Shown: positions 54,731-64,000 of the stretch, in pieces | How the letters are laid out: every line of letters starts with the position of its first letter | Numbering within the stretch: the first letter of the stretch is position 1 | Assembly (NCBI GenBank): GCA_963662155.1 | Contig: OY759263.1 | Span: 37,629,391 to 37,693,390 of the forward strand | From: Lamellibrachia columna | Taxonomy: Eukaryota; Annelida; Polychaeta; Sabellida; Siboglinidae | DNA: 64,000 nt | Reading direction: 5' to 3' | Position numbers and translations under genes: made by a program | Notes under the pieces: generated by a model | What the model was told of the DNA's origin: nothing | Seen by the model: only the letters and a program-made list of their open reading frames with translations | Database searches by the model: none

Positions 54731-56920
54731 TGACACATGATACAGTGATGCAGGCACAGGCCACTGACATCCATGCTGCTGCATGGCAAGAACCCACTGG
54801 AGGCACAGTGTTTATACAGTACAGCACCAGTCTTCATCATAATATCATACCAGCATCTACTAAATAACTTCAGTTATTGAGTGTAGTAAATGTAGAATGA
54901 GTTAACATACATGTCTCACTAATGTGACTGTTAAATCAATATTATAATATGTATGCTGCGTGTGATACGTTTATGCCTAAATTAAGAATAGACCACTGCA
55001 TGTAAGGCAAGTCTGTAAGATAAAATTGCGTTTATTATAATTAAATTATAAAAAATTATACAAAACCAGGCTTCTCAGTCATTGCACAATTTACACTCCT
55101 GATCTAAATTCAGTACCACATCAAAGTACAAAATGTCAACCAAAACTTCAAAATACAACCAATAGAAAGAGCAGAATTAATACAAAGGTTAAGACCAACA
55201 GGTATAAATGACGGTATCAAACACAGTAATACAGACGGTATCAAAGATGACTGGCCACAATATTGTCCGTAAAATACCTGTTATCTCATTCAGTACTAAT
55301 ATATGAATATTTTTACACTTGAAAAAATAGTATTTATATAATGTGAGGCGAGAATCTACTTTGCCATGTTTGTTGCGGTCCGCAACACGAGAAACAGTCC
55401 GGAGTACGCGAAATGGTTTTAGTCCAAAAACGTCATGTGACCACGTGACAAGTTAAACCCTGTCCCTTTGTGTTGCAAACTTCGCTGACGTAAGTCGTGT
55501 TTTCGTGAAGCAACACATTGGACGTTTTTCCTCCCACCATCCTCCCCTTTCTACCACCAATGTTCTCGTGTTGCGTACTGTGTTATCATGATTATGTACT
55601 GTGGGATAAATGATCGCCCCACCTTTGCTACTTTTACATGTCATTTAATAATTGCTTTTCTCGATGAGCTAGTTTGTATTGATGATTAAGCTATATCTCA
55701 TTGATTTACACATATGATATTTTTCTCGATGAACATGTTTGTACTAGCTATTTCTCATCGATACATGTATTTTATTATCACGATGCATTTATTAAATGAC
55801 CTTTAACAACAGTTACTCTTTGTGTGTTCCTGTAGCAAACAAGCTCAGGTTTCTGCCATTACGCATCTGCAAGGTATCAACATTAAGCATCAGCAGGGTA
55901 TAAATAATAATATTATTGTTTATCCGTAAATTCCCTTTCATACATGTAGGTAATAATGTAATAATAATACTTTACATGTATAAACCCCCAATAGCATAAA
56001 CTCAACACTCAACATTGTTGTCAATTTCACATGTGCATTGCCTGACTAGCCTAGCTGTCATTCCACTGTTGTTTACAAACAAGTCTTGGATACTACTCAA
56101 TGCACAAGTATCTAGGAATGATCAAGATCAGCCCTCTCCCAGCCACCTCCTAGAGCAATTAATTATCGTAACTTCAAAGGGAGAGAGGGCACCAACATGA
56201 TCCTGGTTTAACTGTAGGGACAGTTACCTAATACATTAGTACATGCACAATCTATCCATGCACCTTTTATATCAAATCTCATAACATATAAACTATAACA
56301 GTAGCACCACTAAACATGACCGAAACTGAACTTTCTAAAGTGTTATATACATATATCAGCTAATGGCTGCAATTGGTCAAATCCGGGAATCTGCATATGG
56401 CAATCATCTTTATCAGCAATGATCAGACTATCACCTCATATGCATACATGCATGCATGTACACCATTAGTCAAGGGTCAACATCCCTGTGACACATGCAT
56501 GCATATAGACCACCAGGTGTGTTACCCATCTAGGCCTAAGCCAGGGGACACTGAGAGATGTTCATGTTAAATACTTTCACATGTTAAACTTATATTTGTC
56601 AAGTCATGTTCACATTTTAAACAGTACTACCCTGTGTTATGGCAGTGACTGGAACTGTTTATGCCATGCAATGAGATGCCGGCCTGTGGTCCACGCCTGC
56701 TTCCTGGCAGCTAACTGGCTTATCGCTATAGTCTATAGGGGACTGAATAATGATCTAACTATATGGCTGAAGGAGAAAGCACGTTCCGGGGGCTCTGTGT
56801 TCGTGACCCTGTCCTGCCAGGAGATTCCGATGATGCGCCCGAGGCTTGCGAATGTTGTCAAAGCTTCACTGCTGTAGAGGAGTGTGCCGGAGACACGACT
56901 GTTATACACGCACTTTGGTG
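54731..56920. other. No gene seen; possible regulatory stretch near 55.4 kb
   Basis: Short frames only. At 55381-55575 there is a 13-bp inverted repeat (cgcaacacgagaa with ttctcgtgttgcg). Inside lie accacgtgac (E-box) and ctgacgtaag (CRE-like), which may be a small promoter or a MITE. Nothing else stands out. Confidence 0.4.
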
Positions 56921-56925
56921 TTTTC

Positions 56926-57018
56926 ATACATACATACATACATGCATACATACATACGTACGTACGTACGTACGTACGTACGTACGTACGTACGTACGTA
57001 CGTACGTACATACATACA
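56926..57018. repeat. (TACA)n/(TACG)n microsatellite
   Basis: About 23 tetranucleotide units, first cata-type then acgt-type. It directly follows the 3' end of a minus-strand LINE tail, and probably grew from the LINE's terminal simple repeat. Confidence 0.9.
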
Positions 57019-57279
57019 TCCTCTTCAGCTCTTTTGAGCTAATAGCCTTTTAGCTGGCCTGTAGTTTGTGCGCATGGTTGGGAAGTTGTCACTTTGCTCA
57101 AAAGTGTAAGCGCACCACAATTTGTCTAGTTTAGTTTTGAATGCATGTCGTGTATGTGCCGAAACCACATCCTCTGTGAAAGAGTTCCACCTTATAAAAT
57201 CCAGCCGTCTTTCTGATGTTGCTATACAAACAAGCTGATTTTACATAAGTGAGTGTCTCACTTCTTACGTCTATACCGT
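57019..57279 (-). pseudogene. LINE C-terminal tail, distal part
   Basis: The minus strand reads ETLTYVKSACLYSNIRK, then, after a frameshift, RLDFIRWNSFTEDVVSAHT (WNSL is usual) and FKTKLDKLW, ending RLLAQKS and a TGA near 57024. This is the end of an animal LINE ORF2 (CR1/jockey-like). Its upstream part lies at 57841-57970. Confidence 0.82.
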
Positions 57280-57284
57280 TAGTC

Positions 57285-57835
57285 ACTTAATTAGTCACAA
57301 GCGTCCCCCCTACTGCGTTCAGGGTTAGCTTGATGACATCAATAACCACGGTAACAGAAAGAACTCACTTCACTCAGAAGATTCCAGGTAAACTCGTTAT
57401 GAATTTAATCAGACAAAACATGATACAGTTACATACATAGACAATCATTTTTGTTGTCTAAGACTACATGATGACAGATCTATGCATAGTCGTATGCCCA
57501 CCACGCTCGTCGTACAATTCTGTTCTACATTCTCTCTAGTCCTCTCTTCCCACCAAAACTTAAACTGACTCTCACTCTAAATATCTTTCACCAACACTAC
57601 CTAACTGTATTTTTTGCATCCATTTATACGCTTTCTTGTGCCAGGTACAGTATGGCATCGTGATTGCTCCCAGAAGGGAGGGCGTGTCCTTATATGTCAG
57701 CAGAGCAGTCACAACAGTGGACCACTATTCTGGACATCCAAGGCTGACCTACATAATTCTACACCTGGACACTCCCCCTGGTTAACCGGATATTCCCTGT
57801 TTCATGTAACTAGACTGTTCGCTTTCTAGAACAAC
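57285..57835 (-). mobile_element. 551-bp insertion in the LINE tail, possible solo LTR
   Basis: The insertion has tagtc at both edges (57280-57284 and 57836-57840), a 5-bp target duplication. On the minus strand it starts gttgttctagaaag and ends taattaagt. Inside there is a TATA-like cgtataaatgg and no coding frame, as in a solo LTR. The ends lack standard TG and CA, so the class is open. Confidence 0.55.
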
Positions 57836-57840
57836 TAGTC

Positions 57841-57970
57841 TGAGTGCACTTTATCGACTTTGTAGATGCTATGCAGATATTTGTAGACATTAACCACGTC
57901 TCCTCTTGCTCTTCTATAGGACAGGCTTGGTAGCTTCAACGCTTTCAATCTTCCTTATTTTCCATTATTA
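57841..57970 (-). pseudogene. LINE C-terminal tail, proximal part
   Basis: The minus strand reads GRLKALKLPSLSYRRARGD and VVNVYKYLHSIYKVDK, a well known block of LINE ORF2 C-termini. It stops at the 551-bp insertion. Confidence 0.85.
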
Positions 57971-58383
57971 TTTGTGGTTGTCAATACGTTCTACTTTGCC
58001 CTAAAGGTACGCATTCAGAACCGCCGTGACAGTGACACATGATTAGGAAATACGGTTAAATGGGTCGGTGCAGTGGTATTTGTCAGCCACGACCTACAGT
58101 AGACCGCACATCGTCAACGTACGTCATTGTGTTTATTTGACGAGTGAACCCAATCACGCGAGACGGCCGTGACGGGGCAATCTTTACGTGCCTGTGGCAC
58201 ACATGGGCGCTGTCTGGTTGCTTGACTAAGCGGACTACTTATGGAATAATACATTGTTTGTTGATGTCACGAGACTGTTACCAGCCAGGTAACATCACAA
58301 ATGCCTATGTTATTCCCGTTATGTAATGGCAATTAAACACTTGCGCATACTCTTTCACTTAATACATTTGTTTGTTCTTTCGT
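57971..58383. other. No gene seen
   Basis: No coding signal. A 60-codon plus frame at 58144-58326 has no recognised motif. Confidence 0.45.
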
Positions 58384-58457
58384 ACGTCGAGTGAATAGCA
58401 CGGCTAGCCGTTGTACTTCTATTATACAACGGCTAGCCGTGCTGACCCACTCGACGT
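58384..58457. repeat. Long hairpin with 19-bp perfect inner arms
   Basis: Arms 58397-58415 and 58425-58443 (agcacggctagccgttgta and its complement) are perfect with a 9-base loop. Outside, acgtcgagtg and cactcgacgt extend the stem. Confidence 0.95.
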
Positions 58458-58750
58458 TTACAAACGTGTGTTTAACATAGGATTCTCAGAACAAGGCAGC
58501 CGTGCATTATCTGGATATATATATATCACGGTAATAAGACTACCTGGTCGGTCTAAAACATTTTACTTTGATATATCAACACATTTATACAACGGCTTAC
58601 CATGGTGATATCCACTCGACGTTCACAAACGTATGTTTAACACAGGCTTCTCAGAACGAGGCTGCCGTGCATGATCAATCATGGTAATAAGATTACCTGA
58701 TTGATTTATATATATATAGCATTTTACCGTGATATATCAACCCAGATAAC
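58425..58750. repeat. Two diverged copies of a 163-bp unit
   Basis: Units begin tacaacggct at 58425 and 58588 and share gtttaacacaggcttctcag-like sequence. At about 58760 a reversed piece (cctcgttctgagaatc) pairs with the unit's ctcagaacgagg. Confidence 0.8.
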
Positions 58751-59150
58751 ACACATCAGCCTCGTTCTGAGAATCAATCAGACGTTTGAATCATTTCGAA
58801 CGCGACAGATACGCGATTGTTCGAACGCTTTGCGTGTTTTCTGGTGAAAAATCCCACATCCTACAGGTCGTAGACCAAAACTTAGCAATCCAATGAGAAC
58901 AACTTTTAAAATGTGAGCAAGTGCCCATGACAAATAATCTTGGTATGCAAATATCCTATGAGCAAATGTGTTTGGACATTTTACCCACAGTCCACTCAGG
59001 TTCTGCCTGTTTGAAAAACACGCACCCACAATACAAACCAACAGGTGCACGAGTAACACGTACATGAGTAACACGTACATGAGTAACACGTACAGTGGTC
59101 AGATTTCAAAACGTTGAAATTGGCAGCACATGTCGTGCTCACTGTTAGAG
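58751..59150. other. No gene; small (acgtacatgagtaac)n repeat
   Basis: A 103-codon minus frame (59089-58778) has a YVLLMYVLL start that comes from a 15-bp repeat at about 59050-59095. It is not considered a gene. Confidence 0.45.
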
Positions 59151-59460
59151 TATTTATAGAGCACAGTGCTAACTCACTGGGACTGTCAAGACCGTATTCC
59201 ATCCCTGGCAGAAACCAAATAGACTTCATTGGAAGAGTCATAAGCTGCAATCAGTGCTCGAAACCTGTTGTCGTGTATTTCGGATACTAAGTCTTTCAGT
59301 TACCCGTGTTTTGATACCGGAGACCCCGGGCGTTGTTATGTTGCTTGTATCCGTGGCGTGGTGCAGCCATGTTGCGTTAATAAAGTTTCCGTCAATTGCG
59401 ACATCGTTAGTTATTGTCAATTGCGACAACGTGAATTATTGTCAATGGCGACATAATAAA

Positions 59461-59472
59461 TTGGCGACGAGG
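59461..59472 (+). promoter_or_regulatory. Primer-binding-site candidate of gypsy D
   Basis: ttggcgacgagg matches the tggcgacgaga-type primer site of gypsy B in this window (minus strand, near 46190). Confidence 0.6.
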
Positions 59473-60173
59473 ATTGCAAGTACTCGCTAGCAGGCACGGA
59501 CCACGAAGGATTGCAAGTACTCGCTAGCAGGCACGGACCACGAAGGATTGCAAGTACTCGCTAGCAGGCACGGACCACGAAGGATTGCAAGTACTCGCTA
59601 GCAGGCACGGACCACGAAGGATTGCAAGTACTCGCTAGCAGGCACGGACCACGAAGGATTGCAAGTACTCGCTAGCAGGCACGGACCACGAAGGATTGCA
59701 AGTACTCGCTAGCAGGCATGGACCACGAAGGATTGCAAGTACTCGCTAGCAGGCATGGACCACGAAGGATTGCAAGTACTCGCTAGCAGGCATGGACCAC
59801 GAAGGATTGCAAGGAATCGCTAGCAGGCATGGACCACGAAGGATTGCAAGTACTCGCTAGCAGGCATGGACCACGAAGGATTGCAAGTACTCGCTATCAG
59901 GCACGGACCACGAAGGATTGCAAGTACTCGCTAGCAGGCACGGACCACGAAGGATTGCAAGTACTCGCTAGCAGGCACGGACCACGAAGGATTGCAAGTA
60001 CTCGCTAGCAGGCATGGACCACGAAGGATTGCAAGTACTCGCTAGCAGGCATGGACCACGAAGGATTGCAAGTACTCGCTAGCAGGCATGGACCACGAAG
60101 GATTGCAAGTACTCGCTAGCAGGCATGGACCACGAAGGATTGCAAGTACTCGCTAGCAGGCATGGACCACGAA
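59471..60173. repeat. 37-bp tandem repeat, 19 copies, at the gag start
   Basis: The unit is ggattgcaagtactcgctag plus caggcayggaccacgaa. Units are almost identical; the main variant is c or t in gcaygg, which makes or removes an ATG. The last unit runs into the gag coding sequence. Confidence 0.97.
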
Positions 60174-61044
60174 GGATTGTCTGTGTTTGTAACCGAACCG
60201 GCGGAGACAGCGGCTCAACGTTGGGACCGATTGAAACGTTTCGTAAACTTTACTGTGGCAAAGCGGATCACAGACGATGCACAAAAGAAAGCCATGCTTC
60301 TACACTACGCTTAGGAGGAAGTGTTCGACTTGGGTGAGTCATTAGGGACCGTTAATGAAACATCATTTGACGATACTAAACGCCTGCTGACAGAATATTT
60401 CGCACCACAACGCAATGAAGAATACGAAGTATTCGTTTTCCGCCAGGCGGCGCGGCTTGCGGATGAAACATTAGATATATTCAACCCACGTTTAAGACAA
60501 ATTGCGAGAAACTGCAACTTTCACGACGTGGACAGGGAAGTTCGTTCCCAGATTATACAGAAATGTCAAAACAGCAAAGTGCGAGACAATGGACTGAGCG
60601 AACCAAGCATCAGCCTGGCCGATTTAATAAAGTACGGGCGTACTTTAGGTGCAACACACGCGCAGGGCCAAGCGATGGTCGGCAATGGTGTCGTTGGGGA
60701 AGAACCGAAAATGCACAAGGTATTTATCAAACCACAGACACATTCACGGCATGGTAATCGCCAAACGAGACCCAACAGAAGTAGGAATTTACGCAAAAAT
60801 TCCAACACTCATAACAATTGCAGTGTGATGAGGCAGTGCCAGTGGTTGTGATGAGGCAATACACGAGAATGTGATGAGGCAATACACGAGAAGAGAGAGA
60901 GCCAGTACCCGGCGGGGGAGGGGGGAAGAAACGTTATCGATGCCATCGTGAAAACCACTTTTCGAGAGTTTGTCGAGCATCAAGGGAAATACATGTCGTA
61001 CAAAACGTGTCCCAGAACGTTCCTTCAGTACCACGTGTATCGTA
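60162..61044 (+). pseudogene. Gypsy D gag with nucleocapsid remnant
   Basis: ATG 60162 lies in the last 37-bp unit and opens MDHEGLSVFVTEPAETAAQR. A TAG stops it after 50 codons (60312-60314), then the same frame runs to TGA 60849-60851. It has VNETSFDDTKRLLTEYFAPQ, VFRQAARLADETLD and IARNCNFHDVDREVRSQII, typical gypsy capsid. After a shift, RYRCHRENHFSRVCRAS is a damaged zinc knuckle, and VSYDVYSMNYG leads directly into the 18-bp array. Confidence 0.85.
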
Positions 61045-64000
61045 CGATGTATACAGCATGAACTATGGATACAGCATGAACTATGAATAGAGCATGAACT
61101 ATGGATACAGCATGAACTATGGATACAGCATGAACTATGAATAGAGTATGAACTATGGATACAGCATGAACTATGAATAGAGCATGAACTATGGATACAG
61201 CATGAACTATGAATACAGCATGAACTATGGATACAGCATGAACTATGAATACAGCATGAACTATGGATACAGCATGAACTATGAATAGAGCATGAACTAT
61301 GAATAGAGCATGAACTATGAATAGAGCATGAACTATGGATACAGCATGAACTATGGATACAGCATGAACTATGAATAGAGCATGAATTATGGATACAGCA
61401 TGAACTATGGATACAGCATGAACTATGGATACAGCATGAACTATGGATACAGCATGAACTATGAATAGAGCATGAACTATGAATAGAGCATGAACTATGG
61501 ATACAGCATGAACTATGGATACAGCATGAACTATGGATACAGCATGAACTATGAATACAGCATGAACTATGGATACAGCATGAACTATGAATACAGCATG
61601 AACTATGAATAGAGCATGAACTATGGATACAGCATGAACTATGAATAGAGCATGAACTATGAATAGAGCATGAACTATGGATACAGCATGAACTATGGAT
61701 ACAGCATGAACTATGGATACAGCATGAACTATGGATACAGCATGAACTATGAATAGAGCATGAACTATGAATAGAGCATGAACTATGGATACAGCATGAA
61801 CTATGGATACAGCATGAACTATGGATACAGCATGAACTATGAATAGAGCATGAACTATGAATAGAGCATGAACTATGAATAGAGCATGAACTATGGATAC
61901 AGCATGAACTATGAATAGAGCATGAACTATGAATAGAGCATGAACTATGAATAGAGCATGAACTATGGATACAGCATGAACTATGGATACAGCATGAACT
62001 ATGAATAGAGCATGAATTATGGATACAGCATGAACTACGAATAGAGCATGAACTATGGATACAGCATGAACTATGGATACAGCATGAACTATGAATAGAG
62101 CATGAACTATGAATAGAGTATGAACTATGAATAGAGCATGAACTATGGATACAGCATGAACTATGAATAGAGCATGAACTATGGATACAGCATGAACTAT
62201 GAATAGAGCATGAACTATGAATAGAGCATGAACTATGGATACAGCATGAACTATGGATACAGCATGAACTATGGATACAGCATGAACTATGAATAGAGCA
62301 TGAACTATGGATACAGCATGAACTATGGATACAGCATGAACTATGGATACAGCATGAACTATGAATAGAGTATGAACTATGAATAGAGCATGAACTATGG
62401 ATACAGCATGAACTATGGATACAGCATGAACTATGGATACAGCATGAACTATGGATACAGCATGAACTATGAATACAGCATGAACTATGAATAGAGCATG
62501 AACTATGGATACAGCATGAACTATGAATACAGCATGAACTATGAATAGAGCATGAACTATGAATAGAGCATGAACTATGGATACAGCATGAACTATGGAT
62601 ACAGCATGAACTATGGATACAGCATGAACTATGAATAGAGCATGAACTATGAATAGAGCATGAACTATGGATAAAGCATGAACTATGGATACAGCATGAA
62701 CTATGGATACAGCATGAACTATGAATAGAGCATGAACTATGAATAGAGCATGAACTATGGATACAGCATGAACTATGAATAGAGCATGAACTATGAATAG
62801 AGCATGAACTATGGATACAGCATGAACTATGGATACAGCATGAACTATGGATACAGCATGAACTATGAATAGAGCATGAACTATGAATAGAGCATGAACT
62901 ATGGATACAGCATGAACTATGAATAGAGCATGAACTATGGATACAGCATGAACTATGAATAGAGCATGAACTATGGATACAGCATGAACTATGGATAGAG
63001 CATGAACTATGGATACAGCATGAACTATGAATAGAGCATGAACTATGAATAGAGCATGAACTATGGATACAGCATGAACTATGGATACACCATGAACTAT
63101 GGATACAGCATGAACTATGAATAGAGCATGAACTATGAATAGAGCATGAACTATGGATACAGCATGAACTATGAATAGAGCATGAACTATGAATACAGCA
63201 TGAACTATGAATAGAGCATGAACTATGGATAGAACATGAACTATGGATACAGCATGAACTATGGATACAGCATGAACTATGGATACAGCATGAACTATGG
63301 ATACAGCATGAACTATGAATAGAGCATGAACTATGGATACAGCATGAACTATGAATAGAGCATGAACTATGAATACAGCATGAACTATGAATAGAGCATG
63401 AACTATGGATAGAACATGAACTATGGATACAGCATGAACTATGGATACAGCATGAACTATGGATACAGCATGAACTATGGATACAGCATGAACTATGAAT
63501 AGAGCATGAACTATGAATAGAGCATGAACTATGAATAGAGCATGAACTATGAATAGAGCATGAACTATGGATACAGCATGAACTATGGATACAGCATGAA
63601 CTATGAATAGAGCATGAACTATGGATACAGCATGAACTATGGATACAGCATGAACTATGGATACAGCATGAACTATGAATAGAGCATGAACTATGAATAG
63701 AGCATGAACTATGAATAGAGCATGAACTATGAATAGAGCATGAACTATGGATACAGCATGAACTATGGATACAGCATGAACTATGAATAGAGCATGAACT
63801 ATGGATACAGCATGAACTATAGATACAGCATGAACTATGAATACAGCATGAACTATGGATACAGCATGAACTATGGATACAGCATGAACTATGGATACAG
63901 CATGAACTATGAATAGAGCATGAACTATGGATACAGCATGAACTATGGATACAGCATGAACTATGAATAGAGCATGAACTATGGATACAGCATGAACTAT
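61045..64000. repeat. 18-bp tandem repeat, about 164 copies to the window edge
   Basis: The unit is agcatgaactatggatac (YSMNYG in the gag frame), with a linked variant agcatgaactatgaatag that places a TAG in the same frame. The two types alternate irregularly. Near 63190-63830 a 180-bp higher-order period (10 units) is visible through shared rare variants. The array continues past 64000. Confidence 0.97.

Larger units (their letters stand above)
59151..64000 (+). mobile_element. Gypsy element D with two minisatellite expansions (runs off window)
   Basis: A probable 5' LTR end (taataaagtttcc near 59380; boundaries not set) leads to ttggcgacgagg at 59461, a typical gypsy primer site. Then come a 37-bp array, gag, a zinc knuckle, and an 18-bp array that starts inside the coding frame and fills the rest of the window. 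No protease or RT is reached. Confidence 0.75.

Noticed and set aside
56733..57053. Open frames with TYVRTYVR repeats
   Set aside because: Translation of the (TACG)n microsatellite.
58778..59089. 103-codon minus frame as a membrane protein
   Set aside because: Its hydrophobic start comes from a short (acgtacatgagtaac)n repeat; the rest has no motif.

Overview
The window is eukaryotic nuclear DNA, almost certainly from an invertebrate animal. It carries non-LTR retrotransposons of CR1/jockey-like and RTE-like type, several Ty3/gypsy LTR retrotransposons, a BED-finger hAT transposon, long minisatellites, (TA)n tracts, spliced-gene signals, and a leucine-rich-repeat/Ig single-pass receptor gene. 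No operons, Shine-Dalgarno sites, CRISPR arrays, tRNA genes or rRNA genes were seen. The phylum cannot be fixed by reading alone. An intronless LRR-Ig receptor would fit a marine invertebrate such as a lancelet, mollusc or cnidarian, but that is inference.

Layout. 1-4.8 kb: a CR1/jockey-like LINE split by an RTE-like LINE, with a perfect 12-bp target duplication. 5.5-11.6 kb: four phase-compatible candidate exons forming the 3' end of an unidentified gene; its last intron is nearly all a 26-bp minisatellite of about 145 copies. 11.6-15.7 kb: further 24-, 39- and 25-bp arrays. 18.2-21.7 kb: a nearly complete but broken CR1-like LINE. 22.7-28.2 kb: an LTR retrotransposon with two 202-bp LTRs and gag-protease-RT-RNase H-integrase, all broken. 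28.2-32.5 kb: a gypsy element on the minus strand, fused to a LINE tail. 34.4-36.2 kb: the only long intact host gene, an LRR-Ig membrane receptor (minus). 36.6-49 kb: three gypsy elements nested inside one another (A interrupted by B, B by C), then a rearranged duplication of A's leader and LTR. 49.3-51 kb: a LINE tail, a G-rich array and copies of a small palindromic repeat. 51.2-54.4 kb: a hAT transposon with TIRs and a perfect 8-bp TSD, sitting in an open reading frame. 54.7-59 kb: a 36-bp perfect palindrome, a LINE tail split by a 551-bp insertion, and hairpins. 59.2-64 kb: a fourth gypsy element (D) whose gag start has grown into a 37-bp array and whose nucleocapsid-protease linker has grown into an 18-bp array running off the window.

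Themes. The window is a transposon graveyard with recoverable insertion order: nearly every element carries stops, frameshifts or deletions, and only the LRR-Ig gene is cleanly intact. Many tandem arrays sit at or inside element ends: (TAAG)n after the RTE-like LINE, (TACG)n after a LINE tail, (TA)n in the gypsy A LTR region, and two arrays in gypsy D. This suggests that transposons seed minisatellites here. All readings were made by eye; family names are given only as far as motifs allow.
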